Both the position numbers and the translations under genes were made by a program. The notes beneath the pieces were generated by a model that worked only from the letters and a program-made list of their open reading frames with translations, did no database searches and was not told the DNA's origin. Of a DNA stretch of 64,000 nt, positions 15,260 to 23,810 are shown piece after piece (position 1 is the stretch's first letter; each line of letters begins with the position of its first letter). The stretch covers positions 34,356-98,355 of the forward strand of contig CAXTCJ010000009.1 in assembly GCA_964242215.1 (NCBI GenBank). The letters are read 5' to 3'. This DNA is from LMUY01 sp964242215 (GTDB lineage Bacteria > Pseudomonadota > Alphaproteobacteria > Acetobacterales > Acetobacteraceae).

Positions 15260-16002
15260 GCCGGGCTGTCGCCTTTGTAAAATGCGACGACCTGGCCCCT
15301 CGTCGATTCGTAGTCGAGGTTGAAGCCGCGACAGACGAGAGAGCGTATCAGCCGGTTTGTCGGCTTGTAGCCGAGCATCTTAGGGTGGATCTCGAGGATG
15401 ATCTTTTCGATCGCAGCGAGATCGGCAGCCTCCAGTAGATCGATTTCGCCACCCTCGATGTCGCAGACCAGCACGTTACTGCCGGATGCCTCGATCTCCT
15501 GCTCAAGGGATCGGACAGGGACGTGAACCGTCTCGACTGTCTGGGCCGAGCGCACTAGGGAGGAGGCCCAGAAATGCCGAGCGACATGGAACTCGACCGT
15601 TGGGCCAACTTGCGGCAGGCGCCATTCGTTGACGAGAACAGCGTTTTCGACCCGTATTGGAAGGTCGTTCGCCCGATAGTTCATGCCTGCGTCGATCACC
15701 AGGCTCGGGTTGGCCTCGAACGAGACGACATTAGCCGGCCCAACGATTTTGGCAGCCACCATTGCTATGAGCCCGACTGCCCCGCCGATCTCGAGCACCC
15801 GGTCGCTCGGGGCGAGAATGTGTTTGACCAGGAAGCGCTCGCCACCCTCGTAGGCACCCTTTCGCAGCGTGTTGAGCATCTGCGGAGAGTAACGAGCAGC
15901 GTGAAGATAGATTTTCAGACCATCAATGTCGGCCTGCTCGACGTCGACGTCGACCGGGTCGGCCGAAGGTGAGCCGTCCAGGGGGGAAATCAATGATGTC
16001 AC
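15247..16002 (-). CDS. FkbM-family SAM-dependent methyltransferase
   Basis: 251 residues from a GTG preceded by GGGGAGAG. The S-adenosylmethionine motif I is VLEIGGAVGLIAMVAAK, followed by an acidic strand end (VVSFEANPSLV). A second hallmark of the FkbM family is VCDIEGGEIDLLEAADLA, with EIHPKMLGY near the end. Members O-methylate sugars or polyketides. In this setting, methylation of a glycan hydroxyl is the best guess. It is the first gene of a two-gene leftward operon with the secreted protein. The N-terminal 30 residues are acidic and unconserved. All SAM-binding elements appear present. Confidence 0.85.
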   Translation of the reverse strand: MTSLISPLDGSPSADPVDVDVEQADIDGLKIYLHAARYSPQMLNTLRKGAYEGGERFLVKHILAPSDRVLEIGGAVGLIAMVAAKIVGPANVVSFEANPSLVIDAGMNYRANDLPIRVENAVLVNEWRLPQVGPTVEFHVARHFWASSLVRSAQTVETVHVPVRSLEQEIEASGSNVLVCDIEGGEIDLLEAADLAAIEKIILEIHPKMLGYKPTNRLIRSLVCRGFNLDYESTRGQVVAFYKGDSPAWLS

Positions 16003-16128
16003 TTCGGCACTCTCCCCTAATCAATCCGAGGCGACTTGCCTCACGATACAAATCTAATCGTAACATTAGCACCGGGATTGATAAACATACAAATTCTGGC
16101 AAAGCTCTTGATCCTCGTCAATAGGGGA

Positions 16129-16809
16129 TCAAGTCCGGACAAGTCTTTTGACTCCAACTAAAACCCAGGCCGGCATTGCCAAGCCTGCCCAGATTAGTCC
16201 GAATACGAGGGCCGTCCGCCACCCTTCGGCTGAACCGACCCGCTGCAATCCCGTAAAATCTGCTACGAACTCGAGGCTTTCATCGTCATCACTCTCACCC
16301 CCTGCACAAAATCGCTGATTTGGCCGAAGCCGGGCCGACACGATAATCCGGTCGTCTGGCGCCAAGAGGCGGGCCTCATCAAGTACTTTTGGATCGTTTC
16401 GAAGCGTATCGGTCACGTCGCTGTAGGTGGGAACGCTTGAGGCGATCAGACTCGGGCCCAGCTTGACGACGAGGTAGACGCTCTTTCTGTCTAAGGATAA
16501 GATAGCTGTCTCGACTGCCCCGACCCAGTTCGTGGCATCAACGTCCATCTCGCAGTACGGTCCATTGGCCGTATCCACGTTGACGTTTGCGAGGAAGGCC
16601 ATCTGCTCACCCGGCGCGGAGAGATGAGCCATATGCCAGATTAGAGTGCCAGCCCATTCCGCCCTGTATCCACCATAAACCACCACAGCGGCAGCGACTG
16701 ACCAGTAAAAGGCAAGTGCTATATAAAGCGTGGACTTGAATGCCAGGTCGGATCCAATTTTGGCTACTAACAGAAGCGCCACAAAGATCAACAACGGCAG
16801 TGCAACCAT
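16129..16809 (-). CDS. membrane protein of unknown function
   Basis: About 226 residues from the ATG at 16809, which has AGGA seven bases upstream; a GTG at 16815 is in frame. Two hydrophobic segments lie near the N terminus (ALPLLIFVALLLVAKIG and YIALAFYWSVAAAVVVYGGY) and one near the C terminus (ALVFGLIWAGLAMPAWVLVG). The loop between them (~120 residues) contains two Cys and an acidic run (GGESDDDESLEF) and would be periplasmic if the segments span the membrane. No family is recognised. It is a single leftward gene divergent from the helical-repeat gene at 16919. A beta-structured extracytoplasmic domain is possible. Confidence 0.55.
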   Translation of the reverse strand: MVALPLLIFVALLLVAKIGSDLAFKSTLYIALAFYWSVAAAVVVYGGYRAEWAGTLIWHMAHLSAPGEQMAFLANVNVDTANGPYCEMDVDATNWVGAVETAILSLDRKSVYLVVKLGPSLIASSVPTYSDVTDTLRNDPKVLDEARLLAPDDRIIVSARLRPNQRFCAGGESDDDESLEFVADFTGLQRVGSAEGWRTALVFGLIWAGLAMPAWVLVGVKRLVRT

Positions 16810-16918
16810 AGCCACATCCTACATCGGATTTACGCGACGCAACATACGCCGTTTGATCATATCCTTGACTCAATGCTGCCAAATCAGATAGATTAGACTG
16901 GCGCGCGAAAGATAGATC

Positions 16919-17887
16919 ATGGTGAGCAAAGCCGCCAAGACTTCTCCTATCTCCGACATCCTCGTTGCCAAGGCTGCTGCCGGCCAGGACGCAGCTGCCT
17001 TGCTAGCCGTCGCACGCACTATGATCGACGCTGGCGAACATGGCTCGGCATCGGAATTGCTGACTGACCTACTGCGGGCGAGCCCCGACGATCCCGTGAT
17101 CGAACTCACCCTTATCGAGGCGTTGAGCCATCAACGACGCTCTGATCGGTATGCGCTGGGCAGTTCGTTGGAGGCGCTAATCGGTCGACCGGATTTCCCA
17201 CCAGATCTGCTACTCAAGGCAAGCGCGATTTTTCTTCGGCAATTCTGGATACAACGGGCCGTCGACGCAGCCGCGCGAGCTGCCGAAAGCGGCGCAGGAT
17301 CGGCTGCCCTCATCCAACTCGCCCGGTTGCATGTGACCAACGACAGTATGAGCCGCTCCAAAAGCCTCCTCCGAGAGCGAAGCATCGATATACCCCGACG
17401 AAAAACCAAAAAGGTCCTAGACGATATTGCCGCGTCATCTGATCTAAACCCCGCCAATTTGAGGAACATGGCCGACATGGCGGCGGGGCTGGGCTTCCAG
17501 CCGTTAGCCGTGGCCTTTGCAGAGCAGTTGGACAATCGTTACCCGACACCTGAAAATCGCGTGTTCCACTGCCATCATTTACTCAAAGCAGGAATGCCAG
17601 ATATCTCGATCCAGCTACTGTTGGAACATCTTGACCACCTCGAACGCTGCGGTGGTGCGAATGCAGTTATCGCATCGGCAAAGATATTGGAAGCCGCCGG
17701 CCGGTTTGACCTCCTGCAGCCATTCTTGGCCAGCGCGCATGCCCGGCTCCCCGAAAATGCACAGATCGCGCAGATTACAACATCGATCCAGCGAACTGCT
17801 CCCGCGATCGAATGGCTACATGGCGCGCCTGTTGCCACTCGAACGCTGTCCTGGCCTCGTCGGCTGCTAAAGAGTTTTCTGCCCTGA
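16919..17887 (+). CDS. helical-repeat (TPR-like) protein
   Basis: 322 residues, nearly all predicted helix. The pattern of paired helices (AALLAVARTMIDAGEHGSAS, ELLTDLLRASPDDPVIELTL, FPPDLLLKASAIFL, AALIQLARLHVTNDSMSRSK) resembles degenerate tetratricopeptide repeats. No enzyme motif and no signal peptide are present. TPR segments recur in five other proteins of this locus, where they are fused to enzyme domains. This one stands alone and may be a scaffold or the remains of such a fusion. It starts at an ATG 105-110 bases from the divergent membrane-protein gene. The next gene (acetyltransferase) follows after about 160 bases. Confidence 0.6.
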   Translation: MVSKAAKTSPISDILVAKAAAGQDAAALLAVARTMIDAGEHGSASELLTDLLRASPDDPVIELTLIEALSHQRRSDRYALGSSLEALIGRPDFPPDLLLKASAIFLRQFWIQRAVDAAARAAESGAGSAALIQLARLHVTNDSMSRSKSLLRERSIDIPRRKTKKVLDDIAASSDLNPANLRNMADMAAGLGFQPLAVAFAEQLDNRYPTPENRVFHCHHLLKAGMPDISIQLLLEHLDHLERCGGANAVIASAKILEAAGRFDLLQPFLASAHARLPENAQIAQITTSIQRTAPAIEWLHGAPVATRTLSWPRRLLKSFLP

Positions 17888-18047
17888 CTAATATCGGCTG
17901 AAATCAGCAATTTCCAAAGGCCTCTACGAATGAGACATGGATAAGCATGCTAAAAAGCTTGTCATTTCTGATCTCGGCCTTAATTTATGATCTGCCGTGG
18001 CTGATGTTAAAACTTTTTACACACGGCGGTTACGGGGCTCATTAATA

Positions 18048-18785
18048 ATGCTTACAAAAATCACCCCGAGCTTGAAGGAGGCGCTTCGTGCCCAAGGGAT
18101 CGAAAATTTTAACGCCATAAACTCAAACATCTCGCTCAACGCAACATTTGAACCGCCCTGCAGCATTAAGTGGATGCAGATCGAGAACGGGCTAGATCTC
18201 GGAGCGTTCAGCTACGCCGTATCTGGCTACTATTCGGAAGTGAGCCTTGGCCGCTACACATCCATCGGCGAACAAGTGCAGATCGGCCGTGCCAGCCACG
18301 CTCTGAGTTGGGTGAGTACAAGTCCGTTCCTCTATCTCCGGCAGAAGTTGTTCGACGTCGGTGACGCCTTCGAACCCGCTGCAGCCTATCACGACTACCT
18401 TCCGCCAGTCCGGCCCGGCGCGCAATCAACCAAACTGAAACGCGTCACGATCGGCAACGATGTCTATATCGGGCATGGCGCCTTCATCATGCCCGGGGTG
18501 ACGATCGGCGACGGCGCCATCGTCGGCGCCATGGCGGTCGTCACGCAGGACGTGCCGGCGTATGGCGTGGTCGCGGGTAATCCGGCCCGCTTGGTCAAGA
18601 TGCGAATGCCCCCCGCCGTGATCGCCGGGCTGCAGCAATCGGCGTGGTGGCGGTTTGCACCATGGCAACTCACGAGCATCGATTTCTCGGACCCGGAACG
18701 GGCTGTGGAACCGCTCTGCCGGCTGGCCGAGAGCACCGCCCCCTACGAGCCGGTGAAGGTGCACGTACAAGACCTGATTGGATAG
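18048..18785 (+). CDS. CatB/XAT-type hexapeptide acetyltransferase
   Basis: About 245 residues from the ATG at 18048; a GTG at 17997 is also in frame. It shows left-handed beta-helix rungs interrupted by a loop, as in xenobiotic/virginiamycin-type acetyltransferases: EVSLGRYTSIGEQVQIGRAS, the histidine-bearing HALSWVSTSPF, then VTIGNDVYIGHGAFIMPGVT and VVAGNPARLVKMR. The histidine after the first rungs matches the family's catalytic base. The C terminus (WWRFAPWQLTS) fits the typical WW-W/P ending. It probably uses acetyl-CoA to O-acetylate a sugar of the locus. It is a monocistronic gene ahead of the sulfate-activation operon. Confidence 0.82.
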   Translation: MLTKITPSLKEALRAQGIENFNAINSNISLNATFEPPCSIKWMQIENGLDLGAFSYAVSGYYSEVSLGRYTSIGEQVQIGRASHALSWVSTSPFLYLRQKLFDVGDAFEPAAAYHDYLPPVRPGAQSTKLKRVTIGNDVYIGHGAFIMPGVTIGDGAIVGAMAVVTQDVPAYGVVAGNPARLVKMRMPPAVIAGLQQSAWWRFAPWQLTSIDFSDPERAVEPLCRLAESTAPYEPVKVHVQDLIG

Positions 18786-19037
18786 CAGCGGGGTATGGCA
18801 ACCTCGTCTGGAGGATGCCTGCGCCACCGCCGGGTCGCTTGGTCTCACCGTCTAGTGGATTGAATTACAATAGAAATTACTCTATTTAGCCACTAGCCTT
18901 TGATTTGATGGGCCGGTTTATCTGACGCTCCGGTCGTGAGCATCAGGATGGGACCACTGGGCGTTTGATCGAGGGTATCATGCAGCCTCGGATCATTAGC
19001 ACCCCCTCTAACCTAGCCGCGTTACTCGGCCGGCACG

Positions 19038-20168
19038 TTGGCGATTAATCCTTGCCCAGGCCTTTTTTGTTCGGCAAACCATGTCACGTCGAATTCTTAT
19101 GTGCCCACTGTAACGCATTTTTGGGACTCTACCTTGAAACGTTCCCCCGATGAGTTACTGCCTGCACCAGAACCCAAGGCTGTCATAGCCAACCGTTTCA
19201 TTCAAACGGCTGATACTCCGCTCGAGCAGGCGATCACCCGTTACGCAGCACGCGACCGACAGACAGGCCGCCACCTGTCCCCACAGCTGAAGCGCCTCGA
19301 ATCTGAGGCGATCGAGATCATGCGGGAGGTCGTCGCGGAGTTCCGCAACCCGGTCTTCCTCTACTCGATCGGCAAAGATTCCACCGTGATGCTGCACCTC
19401 GCGCGAAAGGCGTTCTACCCGGCTCCGCCGCCCTTTCCCTTCCTGCATATCGCCACCACCTGGGATTTCGCCGAGATGATCCGCTATCGGGACATCCTGG
19501 TGCGCCATCTTGGTATGGATTTACGCGTCCATACCAACGAGGACGGGCTTCGCCGCGGCATCAACCCGATTGCGTCCGGCTCGACCGTGCATGCTCAGGT
19601 CATGAGCACCGAAGGCCTCAAACAGGCGTTGGACAAATGGAAGTTCGACGCCGCGTTCGGCGGCGGTCGGCGTGACGAGGAAAAGAGCCGCGCCAAGGAG
19701 CGTGTGTTCTCGTTCCGTACGCCGCAGCACACCTGGGATCCGCGCAGGCAACGGCCCGAATTATGGAACCTGTACAACACCCGAATCGCGCCCGGGGAGT
19801 CGATTCGAGTCTTTCCGTTGTCCAATTGGACCGAGGTTGACATTTGGTCCTACATTAGCATGGAGGAAATACCCGTCGTTCCGCTGTATTTCGCTAAGAC
19901 ACGTCCGATCGTCAGGCGGCAGGGCGCGCTCATCCTAGTAGACGACGAGCGCCTACCTGTTGAGCCAGGAGAAGTGGAGATGCTGGACGTGCGGTTTCGC
20001 ACGTTGGGTTGCTATCCGCTCACTGCAGCGAGCGAGTCCAATGCGGCCAATGTAGACGAGGTAATGGCTGAAATGCTTGCCTCGCGTAAGTCGGAGCGGC
20101 AGGGGCGCCTGATCGACCATGATGAGTCTGCCTCGATGGAACGCAAGAAGCGCGAGGGGTATTTCTGA
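19038..20168 (+). CDS. cysD: sulfate adenylyltransferase small subunit CysD
   Basis: 376 residues as drawn from a TTG; in-frame GTG 19101 and TTG 19134 are alternatives because no ATG precedes the conserved core. The core begins near residue 77 (LSPQLKRLESEAIEIMREVV), so about 70 residues are an unconserved extension, possibly not translated. The PP-loop is clear (LYSIGKDSTVMLHLARKAFY), as are FGGGRRDEEKSRAKER, FPLSNWTEVDIW and the C-terminal SERQGRLIDHDE with KKREGYF. CysD makes adenosine 5'-phosphosulfate from ATP and sulfate with the GTPase CysN. Its stop overlaps the CysNC start (TGATG). In this locus the product feeds PAPS for three sulfotransferases. Confidence 0.93.
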   Translation: MAINPCPGLFCSANHVTSNSYVPTVTHFWDSTLKRSPDELLPAPEPKAVIANRFIQTADTPLEQAITRYAARDRQTGRHLSPQLKRLESEAIEIMREVVAEFRNPVFLYSIGKDSTVMLHLARKAFYPAPPPFPFLHIATTWDFAEMIRYRDILVRHLGMDLRVHTNEDGLRRGINPIASGSTVHAQVMSTEGLKQALDKWKFDAAFGGGRRDEEKSRAKERVFSFRTPQHTWDPRRQRPELWNLYNTRIAPGESIRVFPLSNWTEVDIWSYISMEEIPVVPLYFAKTRPIVRRQGALILVDDERLPVEPGEVEMLDVRFRTLGCYPLTAASESNAANVDEVMAEMLASRKSERQGRLIDHDESASMERKKREGYF

Positions 20169-22009
20169 TGCTGCAGACCGTGCCAGGGCGCGACCTGCTG
20201 CGTTTCATTACCTGTGGCTCAGTCGACGACGGCAAATCCACGCTAATCGGGCGACTGTTGTTCGAGAGCAAACAGATCTTCGAGGATCAGTTCTCTGCCG
20301 TAACGCGTGACAGCCAAAAGCACGGGACAACCGGCGACGAAGTCGACCTGGCACTTCTGGTGGACGGCCTTGAAGCCGAGCGCGAGCAGGGCATCACCAT
20401 CGATGTCGCCTACCGCTACTTCAGCACGGCACGGCGTGCCTTCATCGTTGCTGATACGCCGGGCCACGAGCAGCATACCCGCAACATGGCGACCGGGGCG
20501 TCTACCGCCGATCTTGCGATTATCCTGGTCGATGCGCGTAAAGGTGTGCTGACACAAACTAAGCGGCACAGCATCATTTGCTCAATGCTGGGTATCAAGT
20601 CGGTTGTGCTTGCAGTCAATAAGATGGATTTGGTCGACTACTCGGCCGAGGTGTTCCACCGCATCGTGGCCGAGTATGTCGGCTTTGCGAAGAGTCTGGG
20701 CTACGAGGCCATCAAGGCGATCCCGGTTTCCGCCCGTTACGGCGACAACGTCACCACACCATCTGCCAACCTGGCCTGGCACGATGGCCCGACGTTGTTG
20801 GAGCACCTCGAGTTGGTCGAGGCGGGGCACGACGCGACAGCCAAGCCGATGCGGTTTCCGGTACAGTGGGTAAACCGGCCGAATGCGGATTTCCGTGGCC
20901 TGTGCGGCACGCTTGCGTCCGGCCGCATGCGGGTCGGCGACAAGGTGGTTGTGGCCGGGTCGGGGGCGGCAAGCAGCATCACCCGGATCGTGACCTTCGA
21001 CGAAGATCGGGCAGAGGCGGAGGCCGGCGACGCCGTCACCCTGACCCTGGCAGACGAGATCGACGCCGCCCGCGGCGATATGCTCGCCCACCCTACGCAG
21101 CGACCGGAAACGACCGACCAGTTCTCCGTCCAACTGCTTTGGATGAACGAGGAACCGATGCTGCAGGGCCGCTCCTACCTGATGCGCATCGGGACGGCCA
21201 CAGTGCCCGCGAGCCTGACGTCGCTAAAGTACAAGGTCGATGTCAACACCCTCGAGCAACGAGGCGGACGGACGCTGGAGTTGAACGAAATCGGGGTGTG
21301 CAACCTCTCGGTCGCGCGCCCCGTCAGCTTCGACCCGTATGCGGAAAACCGGCGTACTGGCGCCTTCGTGCTGATCGACCGCATGAGCAACGCGACTGCT
21401 GGTGCAGGCATGATCTCCTTTGGCCTACGCCGCGCCACCAACGTTCATCGACAGCACCACGCCATAGACAAGGCGGCTCGCACGGCGCTGACCGGCTATG
21501 CACCGCGCATCCTTTGGTTCACCGGCTTGTCTGGCTCCGGGAAATCGACCATCGCCGATTTGGTGGAGAAGACGCTCCATACACGCGGCGTGCGCACCAT
21601 GTTGCTCGACGGCGACAACCTGCGCCATGGCCTGAACCGGGATCTCGGCTTTACTGATGCGGACCGGGTGGAAAACATCCGCAGGGTCGGTGAAGTGGCT
21701 AAGCTGATGGTGGAGGCCGGTCTCGTGGTGCTGTGCTGTTTCATTTCGCCGTTCGAAGCCGAGCGAGAGATGGTGCGGGAGTTGGTGCAACCGGGAGAGT
21801 TCGTCGAGATTTTTGTCGACGCTGATATCGAGGAGTGCATCCGACGGGACCCCAAGGGCCTCTATGCACGAGCCAAAGCGGGTCAGCTGAAGAACTTCAC
21901 TGGCATCGACAGCCCCTACGAGAGGCCTGTCTCTCCAGACCTGATTATCAACCCGAGCGAAAGTGCCGAAATAGCCAGCGATCGTATTGTTGATTCACTA
22001 GGTCTCTAG
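20168..22009 (+). CDS. cysNC: bifunctional CysN-CysC (ATP sulfurylase GTPase / APS kinase)
   Basis: 613 residues. The N-terminal half is the EF-Tu-like GTPase subunit CysN: G1 CGSVDDGKSTLIGRLL (about 16-31), switch region EREQGITIDVAYRYF, G3 DTPGHEQHTRN, G4 NKMDLVD. From about residue 445 the APS kinase CysC follows, with P-loop FTGLSGSGKSTIADL, DGDNLRHGLNRDLGFT, FISPFEAEREMVREL and YARAKAGQLKNFTGIDSPYE. Together with CysD it makes APS and phosphorylates it to PAPS. The fused form is common in bacteria that sulfate glycans or Nod factors. No cysH/cysIJ reductase gene is nearby, which points to sulfation rather than cysteine synthesis. All GTP and ATP motifs are intact. Confidence 0.95.
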   Translation: MLQTVPGRDLLRFITCGSVDDGKSTLIGRLLFESKQIFEDQFSAVTRDSQKHGTTGDEVDLALLVDGLEAEREQGITIDVAYRYFSTARRAFIVADTPGHEQHTRNMATGASTADLAIILVDARKGVLTQTKRHSIICSMLGIKSVVLAVNKMDLVDYSAEVFHRIVAEYVGFAKSLGYEAIKAIPVSARYGDNVTTPSANLAWHDGPTLLEHLELVEAGHDATAKPMRFPVQWVNRPNADFRGLCGTLASGRMRVGDKVVVAGSGAASSITRIVTFDEDRAEAEAGDAVTLTLADEIDAARGDMLAHPTQRPETTDQFSVQLLWMNEEPMLQGRSYLMRIGTATVPASLTSLKYKVDVNTLEQRGGRTLELNEIGVCNLSVARPVSFDPYAENRRTGAFVLIDRMSNATAGAGMISFGLRRATNVHRQHHAIDKAARTALTGYAPRILWFTGLSGSGKSTIADLVEKTLHTRGVRTMLLDGDNLRHGLNRDLGFTDADRVENIRRVGEVAKLMVEAGLVVLCCFISPFEAEREMVRELVQPGEFVEIFVDADIEECIRRDPKGLYARAKAGQLKNFTGIDSPYERPVSPDLIINPSESAEIASDRIVDSLGL

Positions 22010-22236
22010 TCGCATTGACGGCTGTAAGGCATCAGTATTGGTTGCACCTTAAGAATTTCTTACCAACGCTGAAGTGGTCTAGCCAGATCCGGTTCTCAAT
22101 CTTTCTGTAGGGCCCGAGCGGTCGAGGAGGAGTTCGGATTATGGTCGAAGGCGGCGGGTCAAGTGGACCTTTGGCGAGGTCCGGGGTTTTATCGGCGGTC
22201 TGCCGGGTCCTGCGGCGTCGGAGGTTTGTTTAGGCA

Positions 22237-23376
22237 ATGAAAGGCTTTGTTGAGGCCGTCGCAGAGCACGAAGCCCGCGGGTGGGCGTTCGATGAAGCAA
22301 TCCCAGACGAGCACGTTTCTATCTCCGTTTGGCTCGACGGCCACCAGGTCGGCAAGGCTATCGCCAATACCATGCGCTCCGATTTGCAGGTTGCCGGCAT
22401 CGGCAACGGCGATCACGAGTTTCGCGTAAGCTTTCAGCCCCTTCTTTCGCCGACAGTGCTGTCCCGGCTTGAGATACGCGCCGAGAGCGGCAATCAGCCG
22501 CCCGCCAAACTAGCGATGCTGCGTAACAGCAATCACTCACGGGCCGACCAGGCGTCTGACGCCACGATCCCGTTCCGCGACGAAACGCAGCATCCGGTTT
22601 TCATCCTCGGCCCGGCGCGCTCCGGCACGAGCGCACTCGCGTTGGCGCTGCTGAAAAGCGGACGCTATGAAGGGTATGGGGAAGGGCATCTCCTCCCCCT
22701 GGCCCACACCCTGCTCGCGACAGTGGACACTTACTATGCCGCTCGGAAGGACTTAGGCGGCGTCGACACGTTCCTGCGGGCCGTGCACCACGAGACATTT
22801 CAGCGCGCTATCAGGCGCAGCTTCGTCCAGTTGGGGCGTGGTGCCTACCCGAGCGGCTATTGGTTGGATAAGACGCCGACAGCTGCAATGGTTCGGGCAG
22901 CGCCGCTTATGCTCGAGATTTGGCCGAACGCACGGTTCATCTTCCTCAAGCGGCGCGTGATCGAGAACATCCTGTCTCGGCGCCGCAAATTTCCCCAAGA
23001 CACACTGCAGAACCATTATCTCGATTGGGTGGACGTTCTCTCGGCTTGGCTGGACGTCCGCGACCAGCTCTCCGGCGCCGCCATCGAAGTCGATCAACTG
23101 GAAATGGCCCGGGAGAACGATAAACTTGCAGGAAAAGTGAGTGATTTCCTGACTATCCCGCCCAATCAAGCTGAGCTACTACGTCAAGCGCTTGCCTCGG
23201 ACCATCCGGAGCAGACTTCGAGTGCTGTCGGGATTTCGGCTAGCCTCGAGAGTCTGGCCTTACCGCCCGACGATTTGAGAGAGTTGCGCATCGCTTGCGA
23301 TCACGTGATGAGCGTGTTTGGTTACGGTTACGGCACGGAGTACTTTTCTTCGGATCGGAGCCATGCACTGGCCTGA
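22237..23376 (+). CDS. sulfotransferase with N-terminal Gly-Trp beta module
   Basis: 379 residues from an ATG behind GGAGG. Residues 1-75 are a beta module with the Gly-Trp signature (EARGWAFDEAIPD, then RSDLQVAGIGNGDHEFRVSF), closely like those in the glycosyltransferase at 5818. From about 118 a PAPS sulfotransferase domain follows: PVFILGPARSGTSALALALL is the 5'-phosphosulfate loop, and ARFIFLKRRVIENILSRRRK (about 231-250) the 3'-phosphate site. YWLDKTPT between them is also typical. It is the first gene of a rightward operon and lies just after the PAPS genes. The beta module may hold the polysaccharide acceptor. Confidence 0.82.
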   Translation: MKGFVEAVAEHEARGWAFDEAIPDEHVSISVWLDGHQVGKAIANTMRSDLQVAGIGNGDHEFRVSFQPLLSPTVLSRLEIRAESGNQPPAKLAMLRNSNHSRADQASDATIPFRDETQHPVFILGPARSGTSALALALLKSGRYEGYGEGHLLPLAHTLLATVDTYYAARKDLGGVDTFLRAVHHETFQRAIRRSFVQLGRGAYPSGYWLDKTPTAAMVRAAPLMLEIWPNARFIFLKRRVIENILSRRRKFPQDTLQNHYLDWVDVLSAWLDVRDQLSGAAIEVDQLEMARENDKLAGKVSDFLTIPPNQAELLRQALASDHPEQTSSAVGISASLESLALPPDDLRELRIACDHVMSVFGYGYGTEYFSSDRSHALA

Positions 23377-23391
23377 TCGGGAGCAGCCTTG

Positions 23392-23808
23392 GTGAAGCGT
23401 CTGGTTATGGACCTCGATGGAACAATAACACAGGACGATGCCGCCCTATCTTACGCGGATAAGAAGCCGAATTTAGCAGTTATCGAACAAATGCGGTCCT
23501 ACAAGGACAACGGTTATACGATCGTCATTCATTCAGCGCGTAACATGCGAACATACAGCGGCTCCATTGGAAAAATTAACGTGCATACGCTCCCGGTAAT
23601 ACTCGCGTGGCTCGATAGGTACAATGTACCTTACGACGAGGTCTTGGTCGGAAAGCCCTGGTGTGGGACCGAGGGCTTCTACGTCGACGATCGAGCCATC
23701 CGACCCTCGGAGTTCGTTTCCTTGTCCCTGGAGGAGATCCGTGCGCTGGTCGGCGACGTGGCGCAGCAGCCACCTGCCGGCCAACCCAGCCCCGCCAAGG
23801 CACCCTGA
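23392..23808 (+). CDS. HAD-type phosphatase of capsule biosynthesis
   Basis: About 138 residues from the GTG at 23392, 8 bases after GGAG; a TTG at 23389 is next to it. The HAD nucleophile motif is at the N terminus (RLVMDLDGTIT, Asp-x-Asp), then TIVIHSARNMRTYSG with the second-motif Ser, and a final VDDRAIRPSEF with the metal-binding acids. The small size with no cap domain matches 'capsular biosynthesis protein' HAD members that dephosphorylate a sugar phosphate. The last 20 residues are Pro/Ala-rich and unconserved. It is 15 bases after the sulfotransferase and 2 bases before the nucleotidyltransferase-kinase. These genes usually travel together and probably make an activated precursor. 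Confidence 0.82.
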   Translation: MKRLVMDLDGTITQDDAALSYADKKPNLAVIEQMRSYKDNGYTIVIHSARNMRTYSGSIGKINVHTLPVILAWLDRYNVPYDEVLVGKPWCGTEGFYVDDRAIRPSEFVSLSLEEIRALVGDVAQQPPAGQPSPAKAP

Positions 23809-23810
23809 GC

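Noticed and set aside
22010..22236. Riboswitch or attenuator before the second sulfotransferase
   Set aside because: No stable stem or known riboswitch core was visible; only a GGAGG ribosome site near the ATG.
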